Source: Cylicocyclus nassatus (taxonomy: Eukaryota; Nematoda; Chromadorea; Rhabditida; Strongylidae). Taken from it: 64,000 bases of DNA. The notes below the pieces were generated by a model. That model did no database searches, was not told the DNA's origin, and saw only the letters and a program-made list of their open reading frames with translations. The stretch covers positions 12,634,293 to 12,698,292 of the forward strand of contig CATQJL010000223.1 in assembly GCA_958299035.1 (NCBI GenBank), read 5' to 3'. Shown here in pieces: positions 50,601 to 62,600 of this stretch (its first letter is position 1; every line of letters begins with the position of its first letter). The position numbers and the translations under genes are program-made.

Positions 50601-53600
50601 GCTCCAGGCGATCTCAGATCGTCTGGTGGCCGTCTGGAGACGATCTAATTTTGTAAAAGGTATTACTTCACATAAGTTTTCAGATCTTTTTACATAATAC
50701 CTTTCGCAAATAATTTTCTATAAATACAGTTTGCGCTGTAAACAAGCAATTTGTTTAACAAAGCCTTGCCTTCAAATCGCGCGCATTTTTCGCCATGCAC
50801 GATAGAGCATGTCAATCGTGTGATATCTGTCTGTCCGAAAAGCTTGTGTTCGAATAAACGGCGCTTATCCTTTTTGCTCGGTTCCGACTCGTTAAAAACG
50901 ACATCCCCTTTGCTGTTTGCTTCAAAAACGAAGTTCAGCCTGCTTTTAGACGATCTGTGCCGGGCCCGACCATCGCAGAAGGTCGTGCCTATTCAAAAAA
51001 TAAGAACCCTCCAGTAAAGGCTGATCTACTTCAACATATCACAACGTGAGGTCCTGGAGGTGAAGCGGAGGGGTCGTTTGGGGACTTTCACTGAGCGGGG
51101 CAAGGGGTCGTTTTTAAAAGACTTGTGCCTGACCTCTTGCTCAAGCCTGCCTATGAGACACCACACTAACCACTGCACCATAGCCTACTGTTAGCGTTCC
51201 GACCATACTTGTTAGTTTGCCAAACTAGGAGCGAAAATCCTTTGTAAGTTCTTTCAGGGAAACGATTAGCAGAAACGGAAGTTAGATTTGGAATCAGATT
51301 TCAGAACCAGTATAATGGTGTAAATCACATCTCAAAAGGCCATGGAACATTGAGTATCATTCTTTTGTAAGCTTTTTTGCGAGTTGCTTTATATATCATC
51401 CGATCTTCAAAGGATTACCTGTACTGTAAGGACAAAACTTGAAACGTTGTTTTCCACATTCTCCCGTTCTTGGATAACTTCATCACTATCAGGAAGATCG
51501 CAATTCTGCAATTTCGACTAATAAGGCAACTACGTATAATAGCCTTCAGTATTATTCTACCGACCTCTACGTAAACTTTCCTACACAAAAATCCCAGAAC
51601 TTTGCCAAGATGATATTCATATATATACAAAACGGCCAGAAAAATACTGCCGTGGATAAAGAATGATGCAAAGGCTGTGGCTGACACTAAATAAGAGCTT
51701 CCAGTAAAAAAAAGCAGTGGGCATCGAACAACTTCAAAAGGATACATCCTGAAGCTCTAGTGTTGTGGATTTCATGCGGTTTGATTATTTGCAAGCGTTT
51801 CTACTACTCTTTACAATGAAGATGTTGAGTTCAAGCCGCGTTCTCCTTCTTGTATGATTCCCTAATGATGCTTGTTTCTGTTCAACATGTTACAGTAAAG
51901 GGTGGAGCACTTTCGGGCAGTTTGATCATTCAAAACCTGGGATACTGATCAGTCAACCTGCAAAGCTAAACTTCTTTCTTATAAGAACAAGTGATTTTCG
52001 GATTGTCAAAATTTCCGAACTGTGATTCATTGCAAATTCATGCCTTCAATATATTTTCATCAGAAACATGCGTAGCACTTTTCGGTTAGATACCTAGACG
52101 ACTTTGAAACCTTTATTGATTTCCAAGAAAGAAGAATGGCTGCGAAGAAAAGACCGTCGACCGCTTGCGGATATTCAGGAGACCACACAAAAACTGGAAA
52201 TTCTAGTACAATTTCTTGCTCTTGTTTAATTTACTAAATATGATTTCAAAAAAGTTTGAACACTTGCGAACGATGGCGATACGAACGATATTAGGCGTAA
52301 AATTCAAAACACTGGAGCTTTAGATGAAGTTTTTTTTAATTACGTGCCCCTCGCCAATGGGGTTAAAGGCACCGTTTACCCAGATTTTCGACTTCTATGT
52401 TTTGACTGTTCGGGGCCTTCTCATGTCTCTGATTCGAAATATGAAGTCCAAAAATCGCGAAAACCCGAACAATTCTTTTTTGGAGTACCCGCAGGCCGGC
52501 TTTGCGGAACGGGATTGGCTAGGCGCGCACGGGTGGGCGGGCATGGATGGAGAGGGCAGTTTCTGGATTTGTCTGGATTTTTCTGGGGGAACTCGTGCAT
52601 CTTCGTTATTCCGAAGCGATTTTCTCGCTCTCGAACGGAAATTTTGCGCCGCGACTTACGCATTGGTTTGATAGGGGCCCTACTATCATATGCTGCCAAA
52701 AGGTTAAGATCCTCAACTTAGGGTGGACGTAATGCATGCGATGAATGTGTTTTGTACGGTTCTCGTGGTCCCTGCTACTTACAAGATCAAAACTCGGTGA
52801 TTTTTATTGGAATTTGTTTTTCCAAAATTACCATATTTGGCTTATTACGTTGCAGGACAAGCTGCAAAACTACAAGTTTTTGCTGAACATCACATTTCAT
52901 GGGCCACTGCAAAAACTGCAAATTCTGCAGTAGTCATCAAAAGGTTTAGTCTTTCCATTTAGGATTCAACGAAATTAGGGCTTTCGATTATTTTTAGCGG
53001 ACAAATCCAGAAAATTCCTCCGCTTAACAAAGCGAGCAGTGAAACATTTTGAATGGCCAGTTAATGCGAAAGAATGCATTGCGTTGCACTATTGTTTACT
53101 CTATTTATCTGTCGTCAAAATTCTTCCAAATCTATAGGATTATTTATGAAATAAAGCTAAGCATTTTGAAAAGCCTAAAATCATTTCCGCCATCGTTTCA
53201 GTTGCGGAACCAGTTCAAAAACATAACTGTTGGATAAAAAAAGCTGCCGCGTTTTCCACTTTCTATAGTTGCTTGAGAAATCAGTGCTTCTCTAACATGA
53301 TAGAGTATTCCAAAAAATGTACGTGTGCATGTATAAAATGTAAAATGTAAAATGTAACGTTTCTATGTTAATTATTCTATTTGACAATGTACAATACCAC
53401 CCGTAATTTGTGAAAAAAAATGGCGGCGGCACTTAACTTACGCGGCGCCGCCGAAGTTAGGTGACTTTTGCCGCGTCGCGCGACAAGATAGTCGGCGGAA
53501 AAGCGGCAAAAGTCACCTAACTTTGTCGCGCAACGCCTAACTTTTTATAAAAAAAGACCTTATCTTGATTCAAAATTTATGAATTCTATATATAAGAGTA

Positions 53601-56600
53601 CCATTCAACTCAGCTCGGCGAGGCGCATCTTCCAATATACGGATGTGCCTAGTTGTGGGATATAAGTTTCTTTCCTGGAATTTTAGTGTAAATGGACCAT
53701 TCAGTGTGCTTATTCCAGAGGCTACGTACACATTCCATTGAGCACAGCAGAAATAGGGCAGGTATAGTTTAAGAGCTCATTCTGCATGGATATATGTGAA
53801 ACTGGGCAGCTCATTCTGCATGGATATGTGTGAAAGTGGGCAGCTCATTCTGCATGGATATGTGTGAAAGTGGGCTTCTCTCGGCGAAGTATGACGGGTC
53901 CCAAAATGCAGGAAGGACAAAGGGAAATGGTTGGAAATCGCATGAGAAGCACATATCGCGGAATGCCGCGCGTGCTGTGTACAATACAATGTACAATACC
54001 ACTCACAGAACGGGAATTGCGCGAAATTCCGAAATTTCGCGATTCCGGATTATCGTAAATTATGCAGCGCCATAACTTCCTTCGGAATTAATATATTCTA
54101 AATTCGAAAGCAGCACTGTGTTCATCTCGTCAAGGCGAATCTTTCTACATACGTCATGTCATCTATATCTTGTTTTCAGTTTTCTCAAATTGTTCTGAGG
54201 AGGTCCCTTTGCAAGTATGTAACGCAGCGCCTATCCAACTTGAAAGCTTCCAGTATGCACCATTCGATAGTGCTCTTCTTGTGCATTATAGTGCGCTAGT
54301 AAGCTGCCGCAGGCTTCTTTTCAAAAGAGAAAAAAGCGTTGGTAAATTCTGGAAAAATCACTCGTTTCCAGATTCTACTCGCCGTAACTTTCTTTGGAGT
54401 GGATATTTTCTAAATCCGAAAAATGCATTGTGCTCAGCTCATCAAGGCAAATCTTTCGGTATGCGGAATGTCCTTGATATCTCGATTTCAGTATTCTCAA
54501 AACTTTCTGCGGACGTTTCTTCGCAAAGGTGTGAAGCAGCGCGTATTGCCCCCAGTACATTCAGAAAGAAATTTTCGATAGTACTTCTTTTGTAGATTAT
54601 GGAGCGCTGGAAAGTAGCCGCGTACTCCTTTTCAAAGGAGTTAGAAGGGCTGGTGAATTCTGGAAAAATCATGTCCTTCTAAATTTTTCTCAACGTAACT
54701 CTAAAATATGAAGCTCTCTTGCTAAGCAGATGTGATTTTCGTAACCAGCAGGTCGGATAACCCTTATGAGCATGTTTTCCAAGATGTTCAAGTAATTTCA
54801 TTTTTTCTCGTTTTACGCTCTGAAGCTGGCCGATGGATTTTGGTCAAAATGTTCATGCTCTTAAATTGTAAGGAAACTTCGCTTATAGAGGTTTTCGAAC
54901 ACGCTCTTTACGAAAATCGTGGTCCTTGAGGATTACAGGGTCTTTTTGGTGAGATACGGTGAGGTGACTGTAACTGCATCACGAAAGTGCGTAAATTGGC
55001 CCGCACTTCTCGCGTATCTGTCAGCAACCTTGCCTGCTTGCTTTTCTCAGTCAAAGTTACTAGGAACTGCGCTACCGAATGGTGCATGAATCAGGCTCCA
55101 GTCTGTAAAAATCACCGAGTTACGAGCCTATGAAAACACGTCCTCATGGATTTTGCCCAAAATCTAAAGATGCAAATCTCGTCGAAGTTCCACCGTGAGC
55201 GCTTGTACAACACGCTGATCAAAATCTTTCGCGTCCTTAATGGATCTTATTGTGTTAGATTTAGTAGTTTGAGTTCTAGCCACTGAAATAGCTCTGATAT
55301 TCAACTGAGTAGCTGAAGCATATGCAAGTACCATATTCAATACAGTGGGAGTTTTTGGGCGAAGCGAACACAATATCCGCAATGCGAGTGTCATACAAGC
55401 GCTCACGGAGGAATTTCGACGAGATATGCGATCTTTAGATTTTGGGAAAAATCCATGAGGACGTGTTTTCATAGGCTCGTAACTCGGTGATTTTTACAGA
55501 CTGGAGCCTGATTCATGCACCATTCGGTAGCGCAGTTCCTAGTAACTTTGACTGAGAAAAGCAAGCAGGCAAGGTTGCTGACAGATACGCGAGAAGTGCG
55601 GGCCAATTTACGCACTTTCGTGATGCAGTTACAGTCACCTCACCGTATCTCACCAAAAAGACCCTGTAATCCTCAAGGACCACGATTTTCGTAAAGAGCG
55701 TGTTCGAAAACCTCTATAAGCGAAGTTTCCTTACAATTTAAGAGCATGAACATTTTGACCAAAATCCATCGGCCAGCTTCAGAGCGTAAAACGAGAAAAA
55801 ATGAAATTACTTGAACATCTTGGAAAACATGCTCATAAGGGTTATCCGACCTGCTGGTTACGAAAATCACATCTGCTTAGCAAGAGAGCTTCATATTTTA
55901 GAGTTACGTTGAGAAAAATTTAGAAGGACATGATTTTTCCAGAATTCACCAGCCCTTCTAACTCCTTTGAAAAGGAGTACGCGGCTACTTTCCAGCGCTC
56001 CATAATCTACAAAAGAAGTACTATCGAAAATTTCTTTCTGAATGTACTGGGGGCAATACGCGCTGCTTCACACCTTTGCGAAGAAACGTCCGCAGAAAGT
56101 TTTGAGAATACTGAAATCGAGATATCAAGGACATTCCGCATACCGAAAGATTTGCCTTGATGAGCTGAGCACAATGCATTTTTCGGATTTAGAAAATATC
56201 CACTCCAAAGAAAGTTACGGCGAGTAGAATCTAAAAACGAGTGATTTTTCCAGAATTTACCAACGCTTTTTTCTCTTTTGAAAAGAAGCCTGCGGCAGCT
56301 TACTAGCGCACTATAATGCACAAGAAGAGCACTATCGAATGGTGCATACTGGAAGCTTTCAAGTTGGATAGGCGCTGCGTTACATACTTGCAAAGGGACC
56401 TCCTCAGAACAATTTGAGAAAACTGAAAACAAGATATAGATGACATGACGTATGTAGAAAGATTCGCCTTGACGAGATGAACACAGTGCTGCTTTCGAAT
56501 TTAGAATATATTAATTCCGAAGGAAGTTATGGCGCTGCATAATTTACGATAATCCGGAATCGCGAAATTTCTGGAATTTCGCGCAATTCCCGTTCTGTGA

Positions 56601-59600
56601 GTGGTATTGTACATTGCACAGCACGCGCGGCATTCCGCGATATGTGCTTCTCATGCGATTTCCAACCATTTCCCTTTGTCTTCCTGCATTTTGGGACCCG
56701 TCATACTTCGCCGAGAGAAGCCCACTTTCACACATATCCATGCAGAATGAGCTGCCCACTTTCACACATATCCATGCAGAATGAGCTGCCCAGTTTCACA
56801 TATATCCATACAGAATGAGCTCTTAAACTATACCTGCCCTATTTCTGCTGTGCTCAATAGAATGTGTACGTAGCCTCTGGAATAAGCACACTGAATGGTC
56901 CATTTACACTAAAATTCCAGGAAAGAAACTTATATCCCACAACTAGGCACATCCGTATATTGGAAGATGCGCCTCGCCGAGCTGAGTTGAATGGTACTCT
57001 TATATATAGAATTCATAAATTTTGAATCAAGATGAGGTCTTTTTTTATAAAAAGTTAGGCGTTGCGCGACAAAGTTAGGTGACTTTTGCCGCTTTTCCGC
57101 CGACTTTTGTCGCGCGACGCGGCAAAAGTCACCTAACTTCGGCGGCGCCGCGTAAGTTAAGTGCCGCCGCCATTTTTTTTCGCAAATTACGGGTGGTATT
57201 GTAGCACAGTTAAATCAAAAGCTTTTCATTAGTGCAGATCATGGTAAGGACCTTCAGCATATGGCATCATCGCAGATCTGCTGCCATTTTCAGGTTGCAT
57301 GGTGTAGGGGTTTTGCTTCAGCTTTATACAGTTCAAAACAAGTAAGGCAATCCTCTTTATTGCTGTAAATTATAGTGGCATTTCTAAACATGGTACCATC
57401 GCCATACTGCTGCGGTATCGAGAAAAAGGGGATGCCTTCAAACTCTTGAAAAGAAAAAAGTAAATGTCGCACAACGTTTGTAGACCAACTTAGGCGATAT
57501 CGAGTTTTTGAAAATTATTGGAAAAACCAGTAATACGTTGCACCTGTTGCTTGACTTCGATATTACGGCGAAGCAAAACCTTTATAAAATTAGCAATGTC
57601 AATTTCTGAAGAACTCTTATTCTCATAAAACTCTTTCAAAAGTATTTGTCGTGATTTAACAGCGGTAAATATTACATTATAAATTCAAGTTAAGAGGAGC
57701 TACACAAAGTGCCTAAGGACCAAGAAAGCTAATCAAATAAGAAAGTAAGCGTAAAAGCGTTCGTTACAACGGTTCAACAAATTCTTGTGACCCTTGCTCC
57801 ACAGAATTAAAGCGAAAAATTGTATCTTCGATATTCGATGCTTTTGCTTGACACTAACTTTAGCACAGAAATCATCGAGGGCACCTCCATGGTTTTCTAT
57901 CATACACAGATTGCTAACAAGGGAAGGACCCTCCATCGAAGTGGGATTTTGATGCATATCATTTTGCTGTTGTGGCACTAATACAAAATCCTGTTTTTAG
58001 CTGCTCAATAATCTTCTAATGACCTATTGGATAACTGTGGGGACTGTGAAGCAGGTCGTCAAGAGTTCGAGTATCCTATTCCGACAACACTTTTGCATTT
58101 TTGCAAATTGTTCAATACGTCTCACTGGGTCCTTGAGGCAAGAAGACGCTCATAGCTTGTTTGATAACTTGAAACAACAGCAGACAGCAGATTATCTCAT
58201 AGTCATATTTCAATATTGAACCATTTACGAACTGGTAGAAGAAACAAGATGTTCAACATATAGTAACGTTTCGCAATGAGCACTAATAAAATAATAACCA
58301 GCTGACTACAGTCTTTAAGCTCACATTTTCCTACTGGAGGAAAAGCAGTAGAGGGGTCTCAAATTGAGAGATGAATGTTCAAGCAGTGCTCAGCGTACCA
58401 CGATTAACAAAAAAATTTCGAATGGGTACAAGCTAATAACCGGTAAAGATTTTGAAAGTGAGGAATTTGAGAATTTGGGAATTTTTCCCCTCGAAACTGG
58501 ACCCCGCGACCGTGTTTCGTATGGATTCATGGCGCAAAGCGTGGATCCTGGCGCGAAACTGCCATGAATCCATGCGAATACGTTCGCGGGAGCCAGTTTC
58601 GAGGGGAATATCTCAGCCATTAGAGCACTATCTGAGCTGCCACTTGGGCAGTGCCTTAGTCAGGTCCCCAGAAGTACTTTCCACGTAAAAGCCCCATAGG
58701 TTCAGATCTGCCTGGACGCTGCCTTTAAGCTCCTTTTAAGTCGGTTTGTCCTCATCGTGGACCCTTTAGGGATACATATCAAACAATTTGCAAACTGCAA
58801 TGTTGGCGGCATAGGGGATTCGCCTCTTGATTCCATAGTTTCCGCAGCTATCCACTCGATCATCCGTTCACACCTGTGCGCATGCTTGGTGAGGCCAATA
58901 TAATGATCAACTTGGCAAAACCATCGCTCAACTTTTCCCAGAAGCTCATTGAGTAGCTAAGGAAGACGAATTTGCTCTTAGTGTTCAAGATCAGCAGAGC
59001 GATATGCATTGTATGCAGAGGTGCGATAGTCGGAGCCGATTCTCCGCCTACCTTCATTCAGCTGGTACAAGGTGACCACCTTCACTTTTGGGCTTTGATT
59101 TTCTTTTGCTAAAACTGAAAAAAAAGGAAATTAAGCAAAACGAACGCAGAAGAAAGTATTGAAAGCACATTCTCTATGTAGTCTACCTTTAGGAAGTCGC
59201 CGTCGCCCACTGCGAGCACCTGGAGGCCATCACCGACATGGACGCATATACGCCTCAGCACTTTCTACGATAGAGCAAAGCTTCATGATGACTTCGGATA
59301 ACTTAAGAGCTCTAACCCAACGGTCTTCTTTAGAGCCAAGAACTTGACCCAACGGCCCTCTTTAGGGCAACAAATACGATGAGTACAACTGCATAAATAT
59401 CATGACTTATAATAAGCCGCTTATTTGTCGGCCTGTAAGTCTGTCTGTTACGAAAATACAGTAAGGAATGATTTACAATTCTTTGGAGCATGTGAGCTTC
59501 TGATAGCGAGTATGGTTCATTTTTAATTAGGACTCTCTCACCGCAGTCAACCTGGCAGTAATCTGAAAGAAAGCCTTCACATCGTAAGTACCATCGTTTC

Positions 59601-62600
59601 TTGATGGCCAGTGCGAGCCTCTGCGAAGCAGAGGTGAAGCATTGGTTTTGAATAAACGTGTTAATGAAATAGTGTATTTGTGAGTGATACTCAGCTAGGC
59701 TCTATGTCTTTTATTAAGTATATTTTGTTCTGACGTACTGCGAAGAAAATAGGTCGATCCAGGCAGTAATCGCCGAGAACCAGAATTTCGAATGATAAAA
59801 TAATGAAAAATCATGCGATGATTCCATTGTTATAAATTTGCTGCTTGAAAATGTTAGCAATTGCGACTTCATAATTTTTAAAGGGTAACTGTTGTTCTAT
59901 CAGACAGTGAAAGAATCAGTTTGATTTGAGAAGTGGCCGCCGAGAATGAGAATTGAAATATCACGCGATTTTAGTTGCTTAATGACAGCAGACGTTTAAA
60001 CTCTTATAAATCCGGACTCTGGAGGTATGTGATGTTGCGACTTCATAGGTTTTGTAGGGTGAGGTATGCCCTATCAGAATATGTTTTAGCTGTACCGATC
60101 CATTGAAACGTCGCCGAAATCCACGATCTTAAAAAAGCAAGTAAAAAACCGTTTTTTAGCTCATAACTTCTTCAGAACTGCATGAGTCATGTTGCGACTT
60201 CATAGGTTAGATTCTCCTCTTCAAGAGCTTTCAGATGATATATAATATGTAAAGGAATCGATGTTTTTTGCGGTTCTAACCCGGGGTGGAGTACTTCACA
60301 TCACTAATTCTCCACCCCGCCCATTTCAATGTATTGACTGAAGGCCGCCAGTGGAGAATTAGTGATGAGAAGTACTCCACCCCCCGGGCACATGCCGTAG
60401 AAGGCGTGAACTCACATATTATACATTAGGAAAGCTCTTGAAGAGGAGAATCTAAACTATAAAGTCGCAACATGATTCATGTAGTTTTGAAGAAAATATG
60501 AGCTATTGAATTTCAAAAAGCGCTTTTTATTTGCTTTTTCAAGACTCTGGATCTCGGCGCTGTTTCAATAGATTGGTACGGCTAAGATATATTTTGATAA
60601 GGCAATTTTCACTCTACAAAATTTATAAAGTCGCAACATCACGTATTTTCGCATTCGAGATTTATATGAGTTTACCTGTCAGCTGTCAAAAAACACGCAA
60701 AAATGGCGTAAATTTTTAGAATTCTGGTTTTCGACGATTGTCTCTCAAATCGACTCGATTCCTTCACTATCTGATAGAGCACCATTTGCTCTTTAAAACC
60801 TGTAAAGTCACAATTGCTGATATCTTCAACCAGATTTATAACAGTGGAAATTTTGCATGATTTTACGTCATTTTATTATTCGAAATTCTGGTTCTCGGTG
60901 GTCATAACAAAATGTACTTGATAAAACACACAAAGTCTAGCTGAGTATTACTCACAAATACACTACTTCATTAACACGTTTATTTAAAGAATTTATGCAG
61001 TTGTACTCTTCGTATGTGTGGCGAAGGAAGCCGTTAGGTCAAGTTATTGGCCCAAAAGAGGACCGTTGGGTTGGAGCTCTTCAATTACCCGAAGTCATCA
61101 TGAAGCTTTGCTCTATCGTAGAAAGTGCTGAGGGGTATATGCGTCTATGTCGGTGATGGCCTCCAGGTGCTCCAGTAGGCGACGGCGACTTCCTAGAAGT
61201 AAACTACATTGAATATGCTCTTAATATTTTCTTTTGCGTTGGTTTTGCTTAATTTCCTTTTTTTTCAGTCTCAGCAAAAAAATCAAGTGAGAGGAGGTAA
61301 GTGTCCGGCACTACCACCTTCATTTTTGCCGGCCAGTGGTAGATGGGACCTAGATGGCCCCCCCCCTCTCCCCCAGGTAGACGTTTTTGTGAGTTCCGGC
61401 ACTACCATTTTTACTTTTGCGGGCCAGTGGTAACTGGAACCATCTTTACTTTTGGGGGGCCCGGCTCCACCCATCGCACCTCTGATTATATGTGATAACC
61501 AGACTTCGACTAAGGGTCCTTCTATCGTAAAAAAAGACAAAAAAGAATGTACTCTATCTTCAGTGATTTCGAGCAGCACACCAAAAAACGTTGTAATGAA
61601 ATCCTAAAGAGTTGATAGCGCCTGGACGAACTCTTTCAATTTAGCGAATTTTGTTGATAGTTTGTAACAAGGGTAGTGTTTAGTGATATGGATTGGTTTC
61701 AACCTTACGACTGAAATGTCGGTACAAAGAGAGATAAAACAGCGTTTATTCTGATTACCGAAACAAATACGGCTCTTGGGCCAACAGTAAACAAGAACGA
61801 CTAACTATAACTTGGCTACGAGGAAAATCTCCGATTTGACCCTTCAGCAGGGTAAGCTCGGTCAGTACTGGGTTCTACTCGGTCGATACATGAGAGAGGT
61901 CTGGCTCTCTTTTGACCAGCTAGTTTCAACTCCCGGAGCCTCTTCTGCTCACGCCTCCCCTTGTTTCAACTCTTTTATACCCTGCGCAAGATTAAATTGG
62001 CCTCTCTTTTCCTGCCACCAAATACTAGCAGATCGGTGATTCTTTCATCCAACAAGTTTGTATTTGTGTAGAGTCAAGTTATTGAATTATTTGTGACTCA
62101 ATGTACCACAAGAAGCGCACTGCTTTACAACTTCTTGAGTTAAATTTTTGACTTTAGATTTCTCCTTGATAACTTTTCTTTTTAACTTAATTGAATGATT
62201 CGTCAAAAAAGCTTTTATCAGAGAGTTACTAAGGTTCGTCCTCGGTTGCCGCTCGCATTTTGTAGGGATACATACTAAAATACAAATGACTCGCGCACTA
62301 CTTTTTGGCGTCTCCGTAAATCATAAGATTTTTCAGAGACGCGCTAGCCAGAGATTCTCGTAAAACTTATTTTACAAATTGTCTTAGATTTTGAAAAACA
62401 GTTCTGGATTGTCAAGTTTGATTGAAGTGCTTGAACTCGAGTAATTCTCCGACTTCATCTTTACAAGTTAAGCGCAGATGCATAATACAGGTTTGAAGGT
62501 TGCACAGAAAAGCAAGGAAGAATGCAAGTAACTTGAAAATAGATTAGAGGAAAACTTTTGGTACCATTTGATTATTACTAAAAGCTTCTACGAAGCAAAA

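Larger units (their letters stand above)
43095..51149. mobile_element. outer hAT-like element, palindromic, 8-bp TSD
   Basis: CAGGGTTGAGC at 43095 and the inverted GCTCAAGCCTG at 51139-51149 bound the element. The flanks CTTATGAG (43087-43094) and CCTATGAG (51150-51157) agree at 7 of 8 bases. Outside the inner insertion it is a foldback centred near 50213: 43985-44095 plus 49535-50200 pair with 50220-50990. No transposase is seen. Confidence 0.8.
59016..61484. mobile_element. palindromic hAT-like element, 8-bp TSD
   Basis: CAGAGGTGCGATAGTCGGAG at 59016 is inverted as CACCCATCGCACCTCTG ending at 61484. The flanks ATTGTATG and ATTATATG agree at 7 of 8 bases. The arms pair through most of their length (e.g. 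GCGCACTTTC-type blocks at 59160-59390 with 60990-61200) to a central hairpin at 60280-60388. It shares the GGAGCCGATTCT...CCTTCACTTTTGG layout with the left end of the 44096 element, so the two families are related. No transposase is seen. Confidence 0.85.

Noticed and set aside
52324..52732. Three overlap­ping open frames of 60-125 codons
   Set aside because: Openness in several frames at once reflects local GC-rich composition; no motif or splice support.
54170..56432. Mirrored 141-codon open frames
   Set aside because: They are identical by palindrome symmetry and are built from 310-bp repeat units; no start context, domain or splice support.
57733..57978. ABCA extracellular-loop exon ([14 protein letters not shown])
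   Set aside because: It lies downstream of exons encoding later helices, so its order is wrong for the gene; the similarity is faint.
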